Source of the DNA: Acidobacteriota bacterium
GTDB lineage: Bacteria; Acidobacteriota; Blastocatellia; Pyrinomonadales; Pyrinomonadaceae
Direction: 5' to 3'
DNA length: 64,000 nucleotides
NCBI GenBank assembly: GCA_018269075.1
Contig: JAFDVJ010000030.1
Location: 1-64,000, forward strand
Positions 9,687 to 17,131 of the stretch are shown here, piece by piece. The notes beneath the pieces are model-generated. The model saw only the letters and a list, made by a program, of their open reading frames with translations. It was not told the origin of the DNA and ran no database searches. Within the stretch, counting starts at the first letter, position 1; each line of letters opens with the position of its first letter. The translations under genes and the position numbers were made by a program.

Positions 9687-9896
9687 AAAACCTTTTGTGC
9701 AAGATATCATCTTGCACGTGCGGAATGACATCCTGCACGTGCGGAATGGTATCTTGCACGTGCAAGATGTCATCTTGCACGTGCGGAATGACATCTTGCA
9801 CGTGCGGAATGGTATCTTGCACGTGCGGAATGGTATCTTGCACAAAAGGTTTTTCATTCCGCACGTGCAGGATGTCATTCAGCACGAAAGAAACGC
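9687..9896. repeat. 21-bp tandem repeat array inside a ~167-bp imperfect palindrome (array F)
   Basis: Units of 21 bp built on (A/C)TCTTGCACGTGCGGAATG, each with the palindromic core GCACGTGC, repeated about seven times between 9700 and 9850. The array is bounded by a perfect 20-bp inverted repeat: AAAACCTTTTGTGCAAGATA at 9687-9706 and its complement at 9834-9853. Degenerate extra units run to about 9896. Because 21 = 3 x 7, both strands encode open heptapeptide repeats; these are judged non-coding. Confidence 0.92.
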
Positions 9897-10073
9897 CGTT
9901 CGAAACAGTCGCGGCGGCGGTTTTTCGAGAGGGGTTGAAATCCCGCCAAAGCGGTTTTCCGATTCGTTTTCGGCCGTTCGGGAACAAAAGCCGGCATCTG
10001 CCGGTCTAAAACTTCGCGAAAGATTTTCGATGACGGCGAGCGGCCGGATATTTGAAAATAAAACTTCGGAATA

Positions 10074-10147
10074 GATGAAAGATGATAGATCAAAGATGAG
10101 AGATCGGCCCAATCTCTCATCTATCCTCTATCATCTTTCATCTATTC
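10074..10147. repeat. GATGAWA heptamer inverted pair (element C)
   Basis: Left arm reads GATGAAA GATGATA GATCAAA GATGAGA in 7-bp steps; the right arm (about 10108-10147) is its complement in TCTNTCA/TCTATCC steps. The loop is only a few bases, so the whole element would be an almost continuous ~35-bp stem. No adjacent gene explains it. Confidence 0.88.
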
Positions 10148-10244
10148 CGAATGATGCGAAAGCGGCGTCAACACGCTTTAGAGTCTGTTTAACTTTATGG
10201 TTCGAGGCCGAGATGCCGGCGCTCCGTCCTGACGTCGAACTCAG

Positions 10245-10432
10245 GTTAGTTTGTGACAAAACTTATTGGAAAAAGTGTCGATTCCGGTCGCGTTCGCTTT
10301 TTTGATCTTCCGCTAAACACACTAAAAACACTAAATTTCTTTCGTGTTTTTTAGTGTGTTTAGTGGATATTTTAAGAACCGCCCGCGGGTTTAACGCTCA
10401 TTATTCCAACAAGTTGTGTCACAAACTATAAT
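10245..10432. mobile_element. MITE-like element, copy H1 (complete)
   Basis: About 188 bp bounded by imperfect ~28-bp terminal inverted repeats: left TTAGTTTGTGACAAAACTT, right end reading in complement as TTATAGTTTGTGACACAACTT. Inside lie a conserved stretch (CGATTCCGGTCGCGTTCGC then a T-run) and a hairpin whose arms are CTAAACACACTAAAAACAC / GTGTTTTTTAGTGTGTTTAG. Two further copies occur at 26578 and 61966. No transposase is encoded, as expected for a non-autonomous miniature element. Target-site duplication is not clear. Confidence 0.75.
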
Positions 10433-10440
10433 CGTTTTTA

Positions 10441-10722
10441 TCATTTTTCACCTTTCGGCGACGTTTCCGAATCGGAAAACAATTTCCTCATTTCCTTAAA
10501 CGCGCCCGCAGGTTCGTAAATAATATAAATATGATTATCGTTTTTCGGGCAGGCAATCAATACGGGGCTGCGTCTACCGGTTTCCCGATCGGTGTAAAAA
10601 CGAATGTCCAGAACGGACTTGCACCTCGGACAGATCAATTCATACCCGTCATTCAGATAATCCGCCGCATTGCGGCTGTTGACGGGTTCGGCGAATTTTA
10701 TTTGTTTCTTCCCGTCTTCCAC
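10441..10722 (-). CDS. Small zinc-ribbon-like hypothetical protein
   Basis: 93 residues, GTG start at 10722 (a stop lies just upstream in frame, so no longer version exists). It contains ELICPRCKSVLDIRFY followed by LIACPKNDNH: a CPxC knuckle and a Cys...His pair that could bind zinc. Otherwise soluble and charged. No Shine-Dalgarno is visible and the start is non-ATG, so the call is moderate. It sits directly beside MITE-like element H1. Function unknown. Confidence 0.5.
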   Translation of the reverse strand: MEDGKKQIKFAEPVNSRNAADYLNDGYELICPRCKSVLDIRFYTDRETGRRSPVLIACPKNDNHIYIIYEPAGAFKEMRKLFSDSETSPKGEK

Positions 10723-10859
10723 GAATGTTTATTTGTACCAGTAATCAAATAAAAGGCGGAGCCGTCAAACTCTCCGAATAAATGAAACATAGCTTTAGCC
10801 GGTTTTGTTGTCAGACAGTACGGAATCCAGCCGGCCATTTACAATTTGAGGAGGCGCGA

Positions 10860-11453
10860 TTAGTTTTTTAATTTTCGGCGAATATTTTCGGGAAGCAAAA
10901 TGGCCGAAAATTCGATGCTCCTTGCCTCGCCGTAAATATTTCCCTTTTCACCGCGCTTCAAAAGGGGTTTGACCGACACTGAGATCTTACTTTCGGAAGC
11001 AGCGTCGAAATGTTCCAGCAGCGCCTCGAATCTGATCGTTTTGCCGCTTTGCAGGATGAGCTCGTAAAAATTGTCGCCGCCGAGGTTCGAAACCGGCTCG
11101 CCGGTCAGCAGATAGCGATACCTTAATTCCGGAACCAGCTCGCCTTCCGGGAGATTATATTCGACTTCGCGTTTCAACCGCTGCATTACCGTCGGGTTCG
11201 CGGGCAAAGGCTTGTAGAATTTATCCTCGCTGCCGGTCGTGATCGCGACATCGCAGGCGGAGTTATTGTGAAGGCGCAGAATCACGCCGTCCCTGATCGC
11301 GCCGCCGTCGGTTTTCACCCGTGCGGTCTTTTCATAGGTGATGAATAACCGGGACTGATCCGTCTCCTGCGGCGAGCACTGCGCCGTAACGTTTTGAGTC
11401 AGCGTGAATAAGGTTGCCGCGGTCAAAATAAGGGTAAAAAGAATTGACTTCAT
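10860..11453 (-). CDS. Secreted hypothetical protein
   Basis: 197 residues with a clear signal peptide (MKSILFTLILTAATLFTLTQNVTAQC, cleavage near TAQ/C at about 25). The mature domain looks beta-rich and mentions no motif I recognise (LRLHNNSACDVAITTGSEDKFYKPL, LVPELRYRYLLTGEPV). Two cysteines in the mature part (CSPQ and SACDVAI) may pair. Same strand as the cupin gene upstream, 85 bp away, so the two may be cotranscribed. Function unknown. Confidence 0.7.
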   Translation of the reverse strand: MKSILFTLILTAATLFTLTQNVTAQCSPQETDQSRLFITYEKTARVKTDGGAIRDGVILRLHNNSACDVAITTGSEDKFYKPLPANPTVMQRLKREVEYNLPEGELVPELRYRYLLTGEPVSNLGGDNFYELILQSGKTIRFEALLEHFDAASESKISVSVKPLLKRGEKGNIYGEARSIEFSAILLPENIRRKLKN

Positions 11454-11538
11454 ATTGTCTCAGATGCCCGGCCCCTCGATTTAGTTTGATTCGCCGCCCT
11501 AAAAATTTATCCGCAGTCCGTTCTATAACCACCCGGCG

Positions 11539-12018
11539 CTATTTCTTCGAGTTGCGCGGATCGTCCTTCGGATCGACGTAGGCGATGCCGGTCGGCGTAA
11601 TGCCGGATTCCTGGACGACGACCTCGCCGTCTTTGGCCCACGCGAAGTGATTGACGCCGGCCGGCACGACGACGAACGAGCCGGGCGGATAGGCGACGAG
11701 CTTTTTCTCGTCGAATTTGTCCGAAGCGCCCTGATAATAGGTTCCCGAAAGAACGGTGACGATCCGCTGATCGGGATGCGAATGCGGCATCAAGCGCGCG
11801 CCGGCCGCGTATCTGACGCGCGCGATCCAGACCGGCTCGGCCTTGCCCGCCGGATCGGCGTAGATGTTCGCGAGCTCGATGCCTTTCGGCAGGACCGGCG
11901 ACGGCCCGAATTTGATGTCCTGCGGCAGCAGCGCCGTCAGCGTCTGACGCTTTTCGATCTGCCCGTAAACGACGAATCCCGCGAGCAGCAGCGCCGCGGC
12001 CAAAAAGAAATATCTCAT
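11539..12018 (-). CDS. Cupin-domain protein, exported or anchored
   Basis: 159 residues. N-terminal hydrophobic segment FFLAAALLLAGFVVYG acts as signal or anchor. The double-stranded beta-helix shows cupin motif 1 as PHSHPDQRIVTVLSG (metal ligands H79, H81, with Q84 in the place of the usual Glu) and motif 2 as PAGVNHFAW (H124). Cupins of this size bind a divalent metal and have varied roles; a Gln at the third ligand position makes a specific enzymatic guess unsafe. AAGGAG precedes the ATG at 12018. Confidence 0.8.
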   Translation of the reverse strand: MRYFFLAAALLLAGFVVYGQIEKRQTLTALLPQDIKFGPSPVLPKGIELANIYADPAGKAEPVWIARVRYAAGARLMPHSHPDQRIVTVLSGTYYQGASDKFDEKKLVAYPPGSFVVVPAGVNHFAWAKDGEVVVQESGITPTGIAYVDPKDDPRNSKK

Positions 12019-12117
12019 CCGAATTGTTTCTCCTTATTTAACCGAAATCTTTCCGAGATGATAACCGCAATCTTTACCGCTTTTCAACTCTGCCCGAAAT
12101 TCGGCCGGAAGTCGGAG

Positions 12118-12240
12118 CGCCGTCATCCTGACGGCAAAGATTGCGCAAGCAATCTAACGGCGATTCGCCGTCCCGGAATTCCCCGGTAGATGAAACCTCG
12201 TTTGAACGCTGCCGCGTTCATTGCCGTCAGGATGACGGCG
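12118..12240. repeat. 20-bp perfect inverted repeat with nested palindromes
   Basis: CGCCGTCATCCTGACGGCAA at about 12118-12137 is matched by its exact complement at about 12221-12240. Between them are smaller palindromes (AGATTGCGCAAGCAATCT and ACGGCGATTCGCCGT). The arm itself contains CCGTCATCCTGACGG, so it is a compound REP-like structure in the 298-bp spacer between the cupin gene and dnaN. Confidence 0.85.
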
Positions 12241-12257
12241 TTCCGTTTTCTCCAAAA

Positions 12258-12296
12258 AAAATAAAACGCCCTTTTCGGACGTTTTATTTTTTACGC
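12258..12296. terminator. Bidirectional intrinsic terminator after dnaN
   Basis: Stem AAAACGCCC / GGACGTTTT (one mismatch) with loop TTTTC; A-run on one side and T-run on the other, so it can work for the leftward dnaN transcript (ending at 12317) and for rightward readthrough. Confidence 0.8.
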
Positions 12297-12316
12297 TCGA
12301 ATAAATTTTCCGCCGA

Positions 12317-13501
12317 TCATATCCGCAGCGGCATCACGATGTATTTGTAGTCGTAGGCCGTGTCGCCGGCGACGCGCATCTGGGTTTGGGCGTTGCCGTC
12401 CCTGAATTCGAACGAGATCCGCGGGCGGCCGCCGGTTTCCTTGACGCGGACGGTTTCGCCGTCGGTTTCCTGTTCGGCCGCCGGTTCCGATGTTTCGGCC
12501 GCGCTGACGACGTTGAGGAATTCCTGGAGATACTGCGAATTGAACCCGATCTGATATTCGTCGCCCGCGTATTCGGCCGCCACCTTTTCGCTCGCTTCGC
12601 CCTCTTCGGAGCTCTGCGCGCCGATCTCGATCTCGCCGGCGCGGAGCGTCAGCTTGACCGAGCGCGTCCGCTCGTCGGCCATCAGCGCGACGCGGCGGAT
12701 CGCGTTCTTCATCTCGTCGGCGTCGAAGGTCGCGACCTTGTCGTTGTCCTTCGGGATGACCATCTCGTAGTTCGGGAAATTGCCCGACAGCTTGCGCGTG
12801 ATCAGCAGCCGGCCGTCGACCTCGAAATAGATATGATTCGGGTCTTCGCCGAAGCTCACTTCGCCGGCCGAATCGCGCGAGATCTTCACCAATTCCATCA
12901 GTGCTTTTTTCGGGATCAGCGCGTCCATATTCGCGGTCTCCGCGCCGTCGCCGAGCTGGCGCTGGATGAAGGCGAGCCGGTGGCCGTCGGTCGTGACCAT
13001 CTTCGCGGTGCTGCCGTCGATGATGAACTTCGCGCCCGAAAGCGTAAAGCGCGATTGTTCGTTGGTGATCGCAAAGGCGGTGTTGTTGATAAAGTGATTG
13101 AAGATCTCGGCCCCGAGCCGGAGCGGCGCGCTCTTGAACGAGGGAACTTCGGGAAACTGGTCGCGGCTGACGCCGGCGAGCCGGAACTTGGATTTACCGC
13201 AGGTGAGCTTGACCCATTCGTTTTCCTCCTTGGTAAAGTGAACGTCGCCGGCATCGAGCAGGCGGACGATGTCGAAGAGCTTACGCGCCTGAATGCACAT
13301 CGCGCCGGCCTGCCGGATCTCGGCGCCGGCTTCGCAGCGGATCGTCACGTCTAGATCCGTCCCGACGATCCGGATCGTGCTCTCGCCGACCGATTCGATC
13401 AGGATATTCGACAGCACGGGAATCGTTGATTTCTTTTCGACGATTCCCTGCACGAATCCGAGCTCTTCCTTCAACACGCTTTGCTTGATTACAAATTCCA
13501 T
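12317..13501 (-). CDS. dnaN: DNA polymerase III beta subunit (sliding clamp)
   Basis: 394-residue clamp that dimerises around DNA and tethers polymerase III and repair enzymes. The start MEFVIKQSVLKEELGFVQGIVEKKSTIPVLSNI (read in two parts) is characteristic of DnaN, and the end with YKYIVMPLRI matches the conserved C-terminal peptide that contributes to the partner-binding cleft. Slightly longer than the usual ~370 residues owing to an acidic insert near residues 305-350 (SSEEGEASEKVAAEYAG, SAAETSEPAAEQETDG). Its 5' side is the oriC region and dnaA lies beyond it on the same strand. GAGAGGA upstream serves as ribosome site at long spacing. Confidence 0.97.
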   Translation of the reverse strand: MEFVIKQSVLKEELGFVQGIVEKKSTIPVLSNILIESVGESTIRIVGTDLDVTIRCEAGAEIRQAGAMCIQARKLFDIVRLLDAGDVHFTKEENEWVKLTCGKSKFRLAGVSRDQFPEVPSFKSAPLRLGAEIFNHFINNTAFAITNEQSRFTLSGAKFIIDGSTAKMVTTDGHRLAFIQRQLGDGAETANMDALIPKKALMELVKISRDSAGEVSFGEDPNHIYFEVDGRLLITRKLSGNFPNYEMVIPKDNDKVATFDADEMKNAIRRVALMADERTRSVKLTLRAGEIEIGAQSSEEGEASEKVAAEYAGDEYQIGFNSQYLQEFLNVVSAAETSEPAAEQETDGETVRVKETGGRPRISFEFRDGNAQTQMRVAGDTAYDYKYIVMPLRI

Positions 13502-13976
13502 AGATAAATTATTCCTCTCTTAATCTTGAACGCTTCGTTTTTGTTATTCAGGTTATTTTAGGTCTAAATACGATCTTATACAATCGCAATCGAACGTTAA
13601 TTTCGCTCTTTTTTTTCCTGAAGTTTTACTTTCGATTTTCGCGCCTTTTTACTAATTCTAATTATTTTAAAAACCATATATTTAAATAGTATTAGTAGTA
13701 GTGGATGTGGAAAAGTGGAAAAGCGACCTTGCTGTTGTAATGATTAAACTTACGCGTCCACAGGGTTTGTGGAAAAGACTGTGGAAAACTTCGAATCTGT
13801 GGAAAAAAAAGACGCCGAAATAGTTTTCCACACCTTTCCACAGGCCGATTTTATCCACAGCCTGTGGAAAAGTGGAAAACTTTGTTTAAATATCGATTTT
13901 ATAAACCGATATTCCGACCGATTTTTGCCGATTCCTGTGGAAAACTTTCCACAAGAAAAATTTTACGATTCGCTAA
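13502..13976. other. oriC: Replication origin oriC (dnaA-dnaN spacer)
   Basis: 475-bp AT-rich spacer holding about ten DnaA-box-like 9-mers: TGTGGAAAA at 13706, 13768, 13780, 13798, 13863 and 13936; TTTTCCACA at 13824; CTTTCCACA at 13834 and 13945; and one consensus TTATCCACA at 13851-13859. Next to the 13706 box lies TGGA, then five TAG/TAT triplets (13687-13701), then an AT-rich stretch (about 13655-13686). On the minus strand this is box - GC-containing spacer - DnaA-trios - unwinding element, the layout of the basal origin unwinding system described in Bacillus subtilis. Orientation of unwinding is toward dnaN. Confidence 0.88.
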
Positions 13977-15422
13977 CTAACTGCAAAGAGTGTCAATTAG
14001 CTCGCTGATGACCCTGTGGAAATTTCTGTCATCCTGAATCAAAGCGCCGATTTTCTCGACCGAGTGCATCACGGTCGTGTGATGCTTGCCGCCGTACTCG
14101 CGGCCGATCTCGGGAAAACTGTGCTTCGTTAACCTTTTACATAAATACATCGCGACCTGTCGCGGGACCGCGATCTGGCGCGAATTGTTTTTCGATTTCA
14201 ATTCCTCGACCGTCAGTTTGTAATGCGCGGCGACGGTCCGGGCGATCCGCTCCATCGTGATGCCCTCGGGCTGATCGTTGTCGACGATGTTGCGGAGCGC
14301 GTCCTGCGCGAGCATCTTCGAGATCGGCATTCCGCGCAATGAAGAAATCGCGACCAGACGGACGAGCGAGCCTTCCAGTTCGCGGATGTTGCTGCGGACC
14401 TTGCTGGCGATGAAGAAGGCGATGTCGTCCGGCAATGCGACGCCGTCGAGATCGGCTTTGCGTTTGAGAATCGCGACCTTCGTTTCGAGATCGGGCGGTT
14501 CGATGTCGGCGATCAGTCCCCATTCGAAGCGCGAATGGAGCCGTTCTTCGAGCGTCGGAATTTCGCGCGGCGGGCAGTCCGAGCTGATGACGATCTGTTT
14601 CTGATCGTTATGGAGCGTGTTGAACGTGTGGAAAAATTCCTCCTGCGTGCGTTCCTTGCCGGCCATAAACTGAACGTCGTCCATCAGCAGCACGTCGATC
14701 GAGCGATATTTTTCGCGGAAGGTCTGCGTCTTGTCGTAGCGGATCGCGTTGATCAGCTCGTTCATAAATTTTTCCGACGTGATGTAGGCGACGCGCAGGT
14801 GGCGGTTGCGTTCCTTGATCGAATGGCCGATGGCGTGCATCAGGTGCGTTTTTCCGAGACCGACGCCGCCGTATATAAATAAAGGATTATAGGTTTTGCC
14901 CGGCGATTCGGCGGCGCCGAGCGCGGCCGCGTGGGCGAACTGGTTGCACGCGCCGACGACGAATTTGTCGAACGTGTATTTCGGATTGAGCGAATTTTCG
15001 ATCGGTTCGATATCGACGAAATTGGTCGCGCCCGGTTTGATCAGAACTTCCGGCTTCGGCGCGTTCAGGCTGTAGGCGGTCGAAGCGGGCTGCGTCGGAT
15101 AATTATTCGGACGCTCGAAAAAGAACTCCGCGTCGTCGTCCGCGTAATCTTCCTGCAGGTCGGCTTCCTCGATTTCCCATTCGAGCCGGTAGTTCGGCAA
15201 ATTCAGCTCGCGGAGGGTCTGGTTGATCATTTCCGAGTAATAAGTGCTGACCCAGTCCTTGTTGACCTGGCTCGCGCGGAGGCGGACGATTTTCTCCTGT
15301 TCGTCGCAGCCGTCGAACTGGATCGGGCGAAACCAGGCATCAAAAATTTGTTTATTCAGACGCTTTTCGACCGATTGGAGGATGTTGTTCCAAATATTTT
15401 TATTTTCCAACGAAATTTCCAT
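13977..15422 (-). CDS. dnaA: Chromosomal replication initiator protein DnaA
   Basis: 481-residue AAA+ initiator that binds DnaA boxes and melts oriC. Domain I (1-85, with AWFRPIQF), acidic linker domain II (~88-140), domain III ATPase from NPKYTFDKFVVG (~146) with Walker A GGVGLGKTH (G185-K191-T192) and Walker B LLMDDVQF (~246-252), and DNA-binding domain IV ending in YGGKHHTTVMHSVEKI. Lies upstream of dnaN on the same strand with the origin between. DnaA boxes also flank its promoter side (15586-15740), consistent with autoregulation. Confidence 0.98.
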   Translation of the reverse strand: MEISLENKNIWNNILQSVEKRLNKQIFDAWFRPIQFDGCDEQEKIVRLRASQVNKDWVSTYYSEMINQTLRELNLPNYRLEWEIEEADLQEDYADDDAEFFFERPNNYPTQPASTAYSLNAPKPEVLIKPGATNFVDIEPIENSLNPKYTFDKFVVGACNQFAHAAALGAAESPGKTYNPLFIYGGVGLGKTHLMHAIGHSIKERNRHLRVAYITSEKFMNELINAIRYDKTQTFREKYRSIDVLLMDDVQFMAGKERTQEEFFHTFNTLHNDQKQIVISSDCPPREIPTLEERLHSRFEWGLIADIEPPDLETKVAILKRKADLDGVALPDDIAFFIASKVRSNIRELEGSLVRLVAISSLRGMPISKMLAQDALRNIVDNDQPEGITMERIARTVAAHYKLTVEELKSKNNSRQIAVPRQVAMYLCKRLTKHSFPEIGREYGGKHHTTVMHSVEKIGALIQDDRNFHRVISELIDTLCS

Positions 15423-15851
15423 ATCTCTTCACCGAACTGATTTAGTTAATTCTTTGGTCAAGCTTTTAAGCAAAAACGGCTTGATCGTCGATGCCGCGAA
15501 ACTTTTATCGTGTCTTTTCGCGAACCCGCCACAAACCTTTATGTTTTATGAACTTTTCGGACTTTTGAGACTGCCTTGCCGAAAGTTTTCCACAGCCTTT
15601 TCCACAGGCTTGTGGAAAGTTGCTTAAAAGTTAAAGTAAAACTTTAAGTCTAATGTTTTCAATAATTTACAAGGTTTTTTATTATCGGAAACGGCACTTA
15701 GACTAACATAAAAAAAAGCCAAACGCAAGTGTTTTCCACAGGTTTTTCGGGAAATGCACAAGATGGAAAAAAGCCTTTTTTTAACAGGGACTTGGCAAGA
15801 TTTGGGAGTCAGGATAGACTTATTCTGTTCGAAGTTCAGGCGAGAATAATT
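15423..15851. promoter_or_regulatory. dnaA upstream region with second DnaA-box cluster
   Basis: 429-bp divergent spacer between dnaA and the NuiA-like gene. DnaA-box-like 9-mers: TTTTCCACA at 15586, 15598 and 15732, and TGTGGAAAG at 15611. The close triplet 15586-15619 sits ~165 bp upstream of the dnaA start. With the cluster on the other side of dnaA, this resembles a bipartite origin; it may instead only regulate dnaA. No AT-trio element is seen here. Confidence 0.75.
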
Positions 15852-16295
15852 ATGTCGAGAAAAAGAAAAAAGATGACGATTGAGGAACCGGCGGAAAGCC
15901 CGAAAGTCGATTTAACCGAGCAGATAAAAAGCGCGGCCGAAGGTTTGTGGTACATCAGCGAGACCGACGCCGAAATTTTTCCGTTCACCGGAAGTAAAGC
16001 AGATGCGGTGACGAAGGAAAATCTTTTGAGCCAGATTGGCAAACCGCCGGACACCCCGGTCGAGGAGCGCGGTTTCGACGAGATCTTCGCGCGGTTTCTC
16101 AGGATCGAGGACTGGTACGGCGACGAGGAAAAAGCGACCGCCGAAAAATTCGCCGCGCTCAAAAATCTGCTCGCCGCGAATCTTTCGGATCTGAAGGTCT
16201 TCAAGGTCGGCCAAATCGAGCTCGACGTTTATTTCGTCGGGCTCGACGCAAACGGCAATCTGGCGGGCATTCAGACCAAAGCCGTCGAGACCTGA
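15852..16295 (+). CDS. NuiA-like (nuclease A inhibitor family) protein
   Basis: 147 residues. The body from LWYISETDAEIFPFTGSK through ERGFDEIFARFL and ending AGIQTKAVET matches the shape of the NuiA/nuclease-A-inhibitor-like family (small alpha-beta-alpha sandwich whose Anabaena founder blocks the sugar-nonspecific nuclease NucA). The first ~25 residues (MSRKRKKMTIEEPAES) are a charged extension. ATG 15852 is chosen over an upstream frame that would run through the DnaA-box region. No nuclease gene is visible nearby, so many such family members may have a different partner. It is divergent from dnaA and convergent with the DUF2807 genes. Confidence 0.75.
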   Translation: MSRKRKKMTIEEPAESPKVDLTEQIKSAAEGLWYISETDAEIFPFTGSKADAVTKENLLSQIGKPPDTPVEERGFDEIFARFLRIEDWYGDEEKATAEKFAALKNLLAANLSDLKVFKVGQIELDVYFVGLDANGNLAGIQTKAVET

Positions 16296-16299
16296 AAAA

Positions 16300-16337
16300 A
16301 CGAAAAGGCGAGGCTTCAATGCCTCGCCTTTTTCGTC
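16300..16337. terminator. Bidirectional intrinsic terminator
   Basis: Strong stem AAGGCGAGGC / GCCTCGCCTT with six-base loop TTCAAT, flanked by A-run and T-run, between two convergent genes. Confidence 0.9.
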
Positions 16338-16357
16338 GGTCGATAAATATCGATTCC

Positions 16358-17059
16358 CTACTTTCCCCTGACCGAACTCGCGCCCGAAGTCGATTTTTCG
16401 AGATTCTTCGGATTGCCCGCATAGTTGACCTTGCTCGCGCCCGAAAGATCGACCTTCAGATCGCCCGACACGAAAACGCTCGCGCTGCTCGCGCCGCTGC
16501 CGTCGACCGTCACGTTTTCGGCGCGCAGGCTTTCGGCGTCGAGCTTGCTCGCGCCCGAGAGCTCGACGTCGAGATTACGCGTTTCGCCGTTGAGCGTGAT
16601 TTTCGACGCGCCGCTCGCTTCGACTTTGAGCGAATCGTTTTTCAGGTTGACGAGCGAGAGTTTGGAAGCGCCGGAGACGTCGACATTGTCGATGTCGGGC
16701 GCGCCGATCCGGATGCGGATCGGGGTTTTCGGCGAGATCCGTTTTTCGGTCGAGATTTCCAGCGTTCCGTTTCTGACCTCGGTTTTGATCAGCGGCAGCA
16801 GGTTGTCGTCGGCCTCGATCTGAACGTCGTAGCCCTTCTGGGCGATGACCTCGACCTCGAAGATTCCGCCGGCCTCGATCGCGTTGAAATCTCGCAGATC
16901 GCGGCTCTCGGTCTGGACGTTGCCCGAACCGCGCACGCCGCCGAAATTGATCGAAAAGTTAAAAAATTTGGCCGAAGTTTTGCCCCACGAAAATAAATTT
17001 CCGAAAGTCACTCCGACGATCACGGCTATAATAAAGATGATGATTCCGATTTTTTTCAT
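16358..17059 (-). CDS. DUF2807 (GIN-domain, putative auto-transporter adhesin head) protein, copy 1
   Basis: 233 residues. A single N-terminal hydrophobic segment (GIIIFIIAVIVGVTFG) anchors or exports it; there is no lipobox. The rest is a right-handed beta-helix-like repeat with the signatures GSGNVQTESRDLRDFNAIE at the start and recurring SGASK/GSGASS turns roughly every 20 residues. GGAGG stands ahead of the ATG. Last gene of a four-gene leftward operon, 72 bp after copy 2. Family function is not established; surface or periplasmic scaffolds are typical. Confidence 0.85.
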   Translation of the reverse strand: MKKIGIIIFIIAVIVGVTFGNLFSWGKTSAKFFNFSINFGGVRGSGNVQTESRDLRDFNAIEAGGIFEVEVIAQKGYDVQIEADDNLLPLIKTEVRNGTLEISTEKRISPKTPIRIRIGAPDIDNVDVSGASKLSLVNLKNDSLKVEASGASKITLNGETRNLDVELSGASKLDAESLRAENVTVDGSGASSASVFVSGDLKVDLSGASKVNYAGNPKNLEKSTSGASSVRGK

Positions 17060-17131
17060 TGGTTCCTCCAGGAAAGAAAAGTTATTGTCGAAAATGAAAA
17101 CGGAATTATCTTTTGAAAAGTTCGCGGAAAA

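Larger units (their letters stand above)
9288..10440. other. 1.15-kb gene-free region packed with repeats
   Basis: No convincing gene in 1,153 bp. Contents in order: AT-rich sequence with a small hairpin around 9450-9465; the 21-bp array/palindrome at 9687-9896; a GATGAWA heptamer hairpin at 10074-10147; and a MITE-like element at 10245-10432 (each listed separately). Several open frames cross the arrays in both strands, but their peptides simply echo the repeat period. Confidence 0.7.

Noticed and set aside
9687..9896. CRISPR array
   Set aside because: Units are contiguous 21-mers without unique spacers, and no cas genes are present. The same holds for array G and the heptamer arrays.
9606..10074. 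Heptapeptide-repeat proteins on both strands across array F (e.g. VQDTIPH or VRNDILH repeats)
   Set aside because: A 21-bp DNA period makes several frames open in both directions at once; no ribosome site, and the peptides have no conservation beyond the DNA repeat. The DNA palindrome explains the pattern better.
13769..14008. 79-codon plus-strand frame in the origin region
   Set aside because: Composed of DnaA-box sequence and the antisense end of dnaA; no ribosome site.
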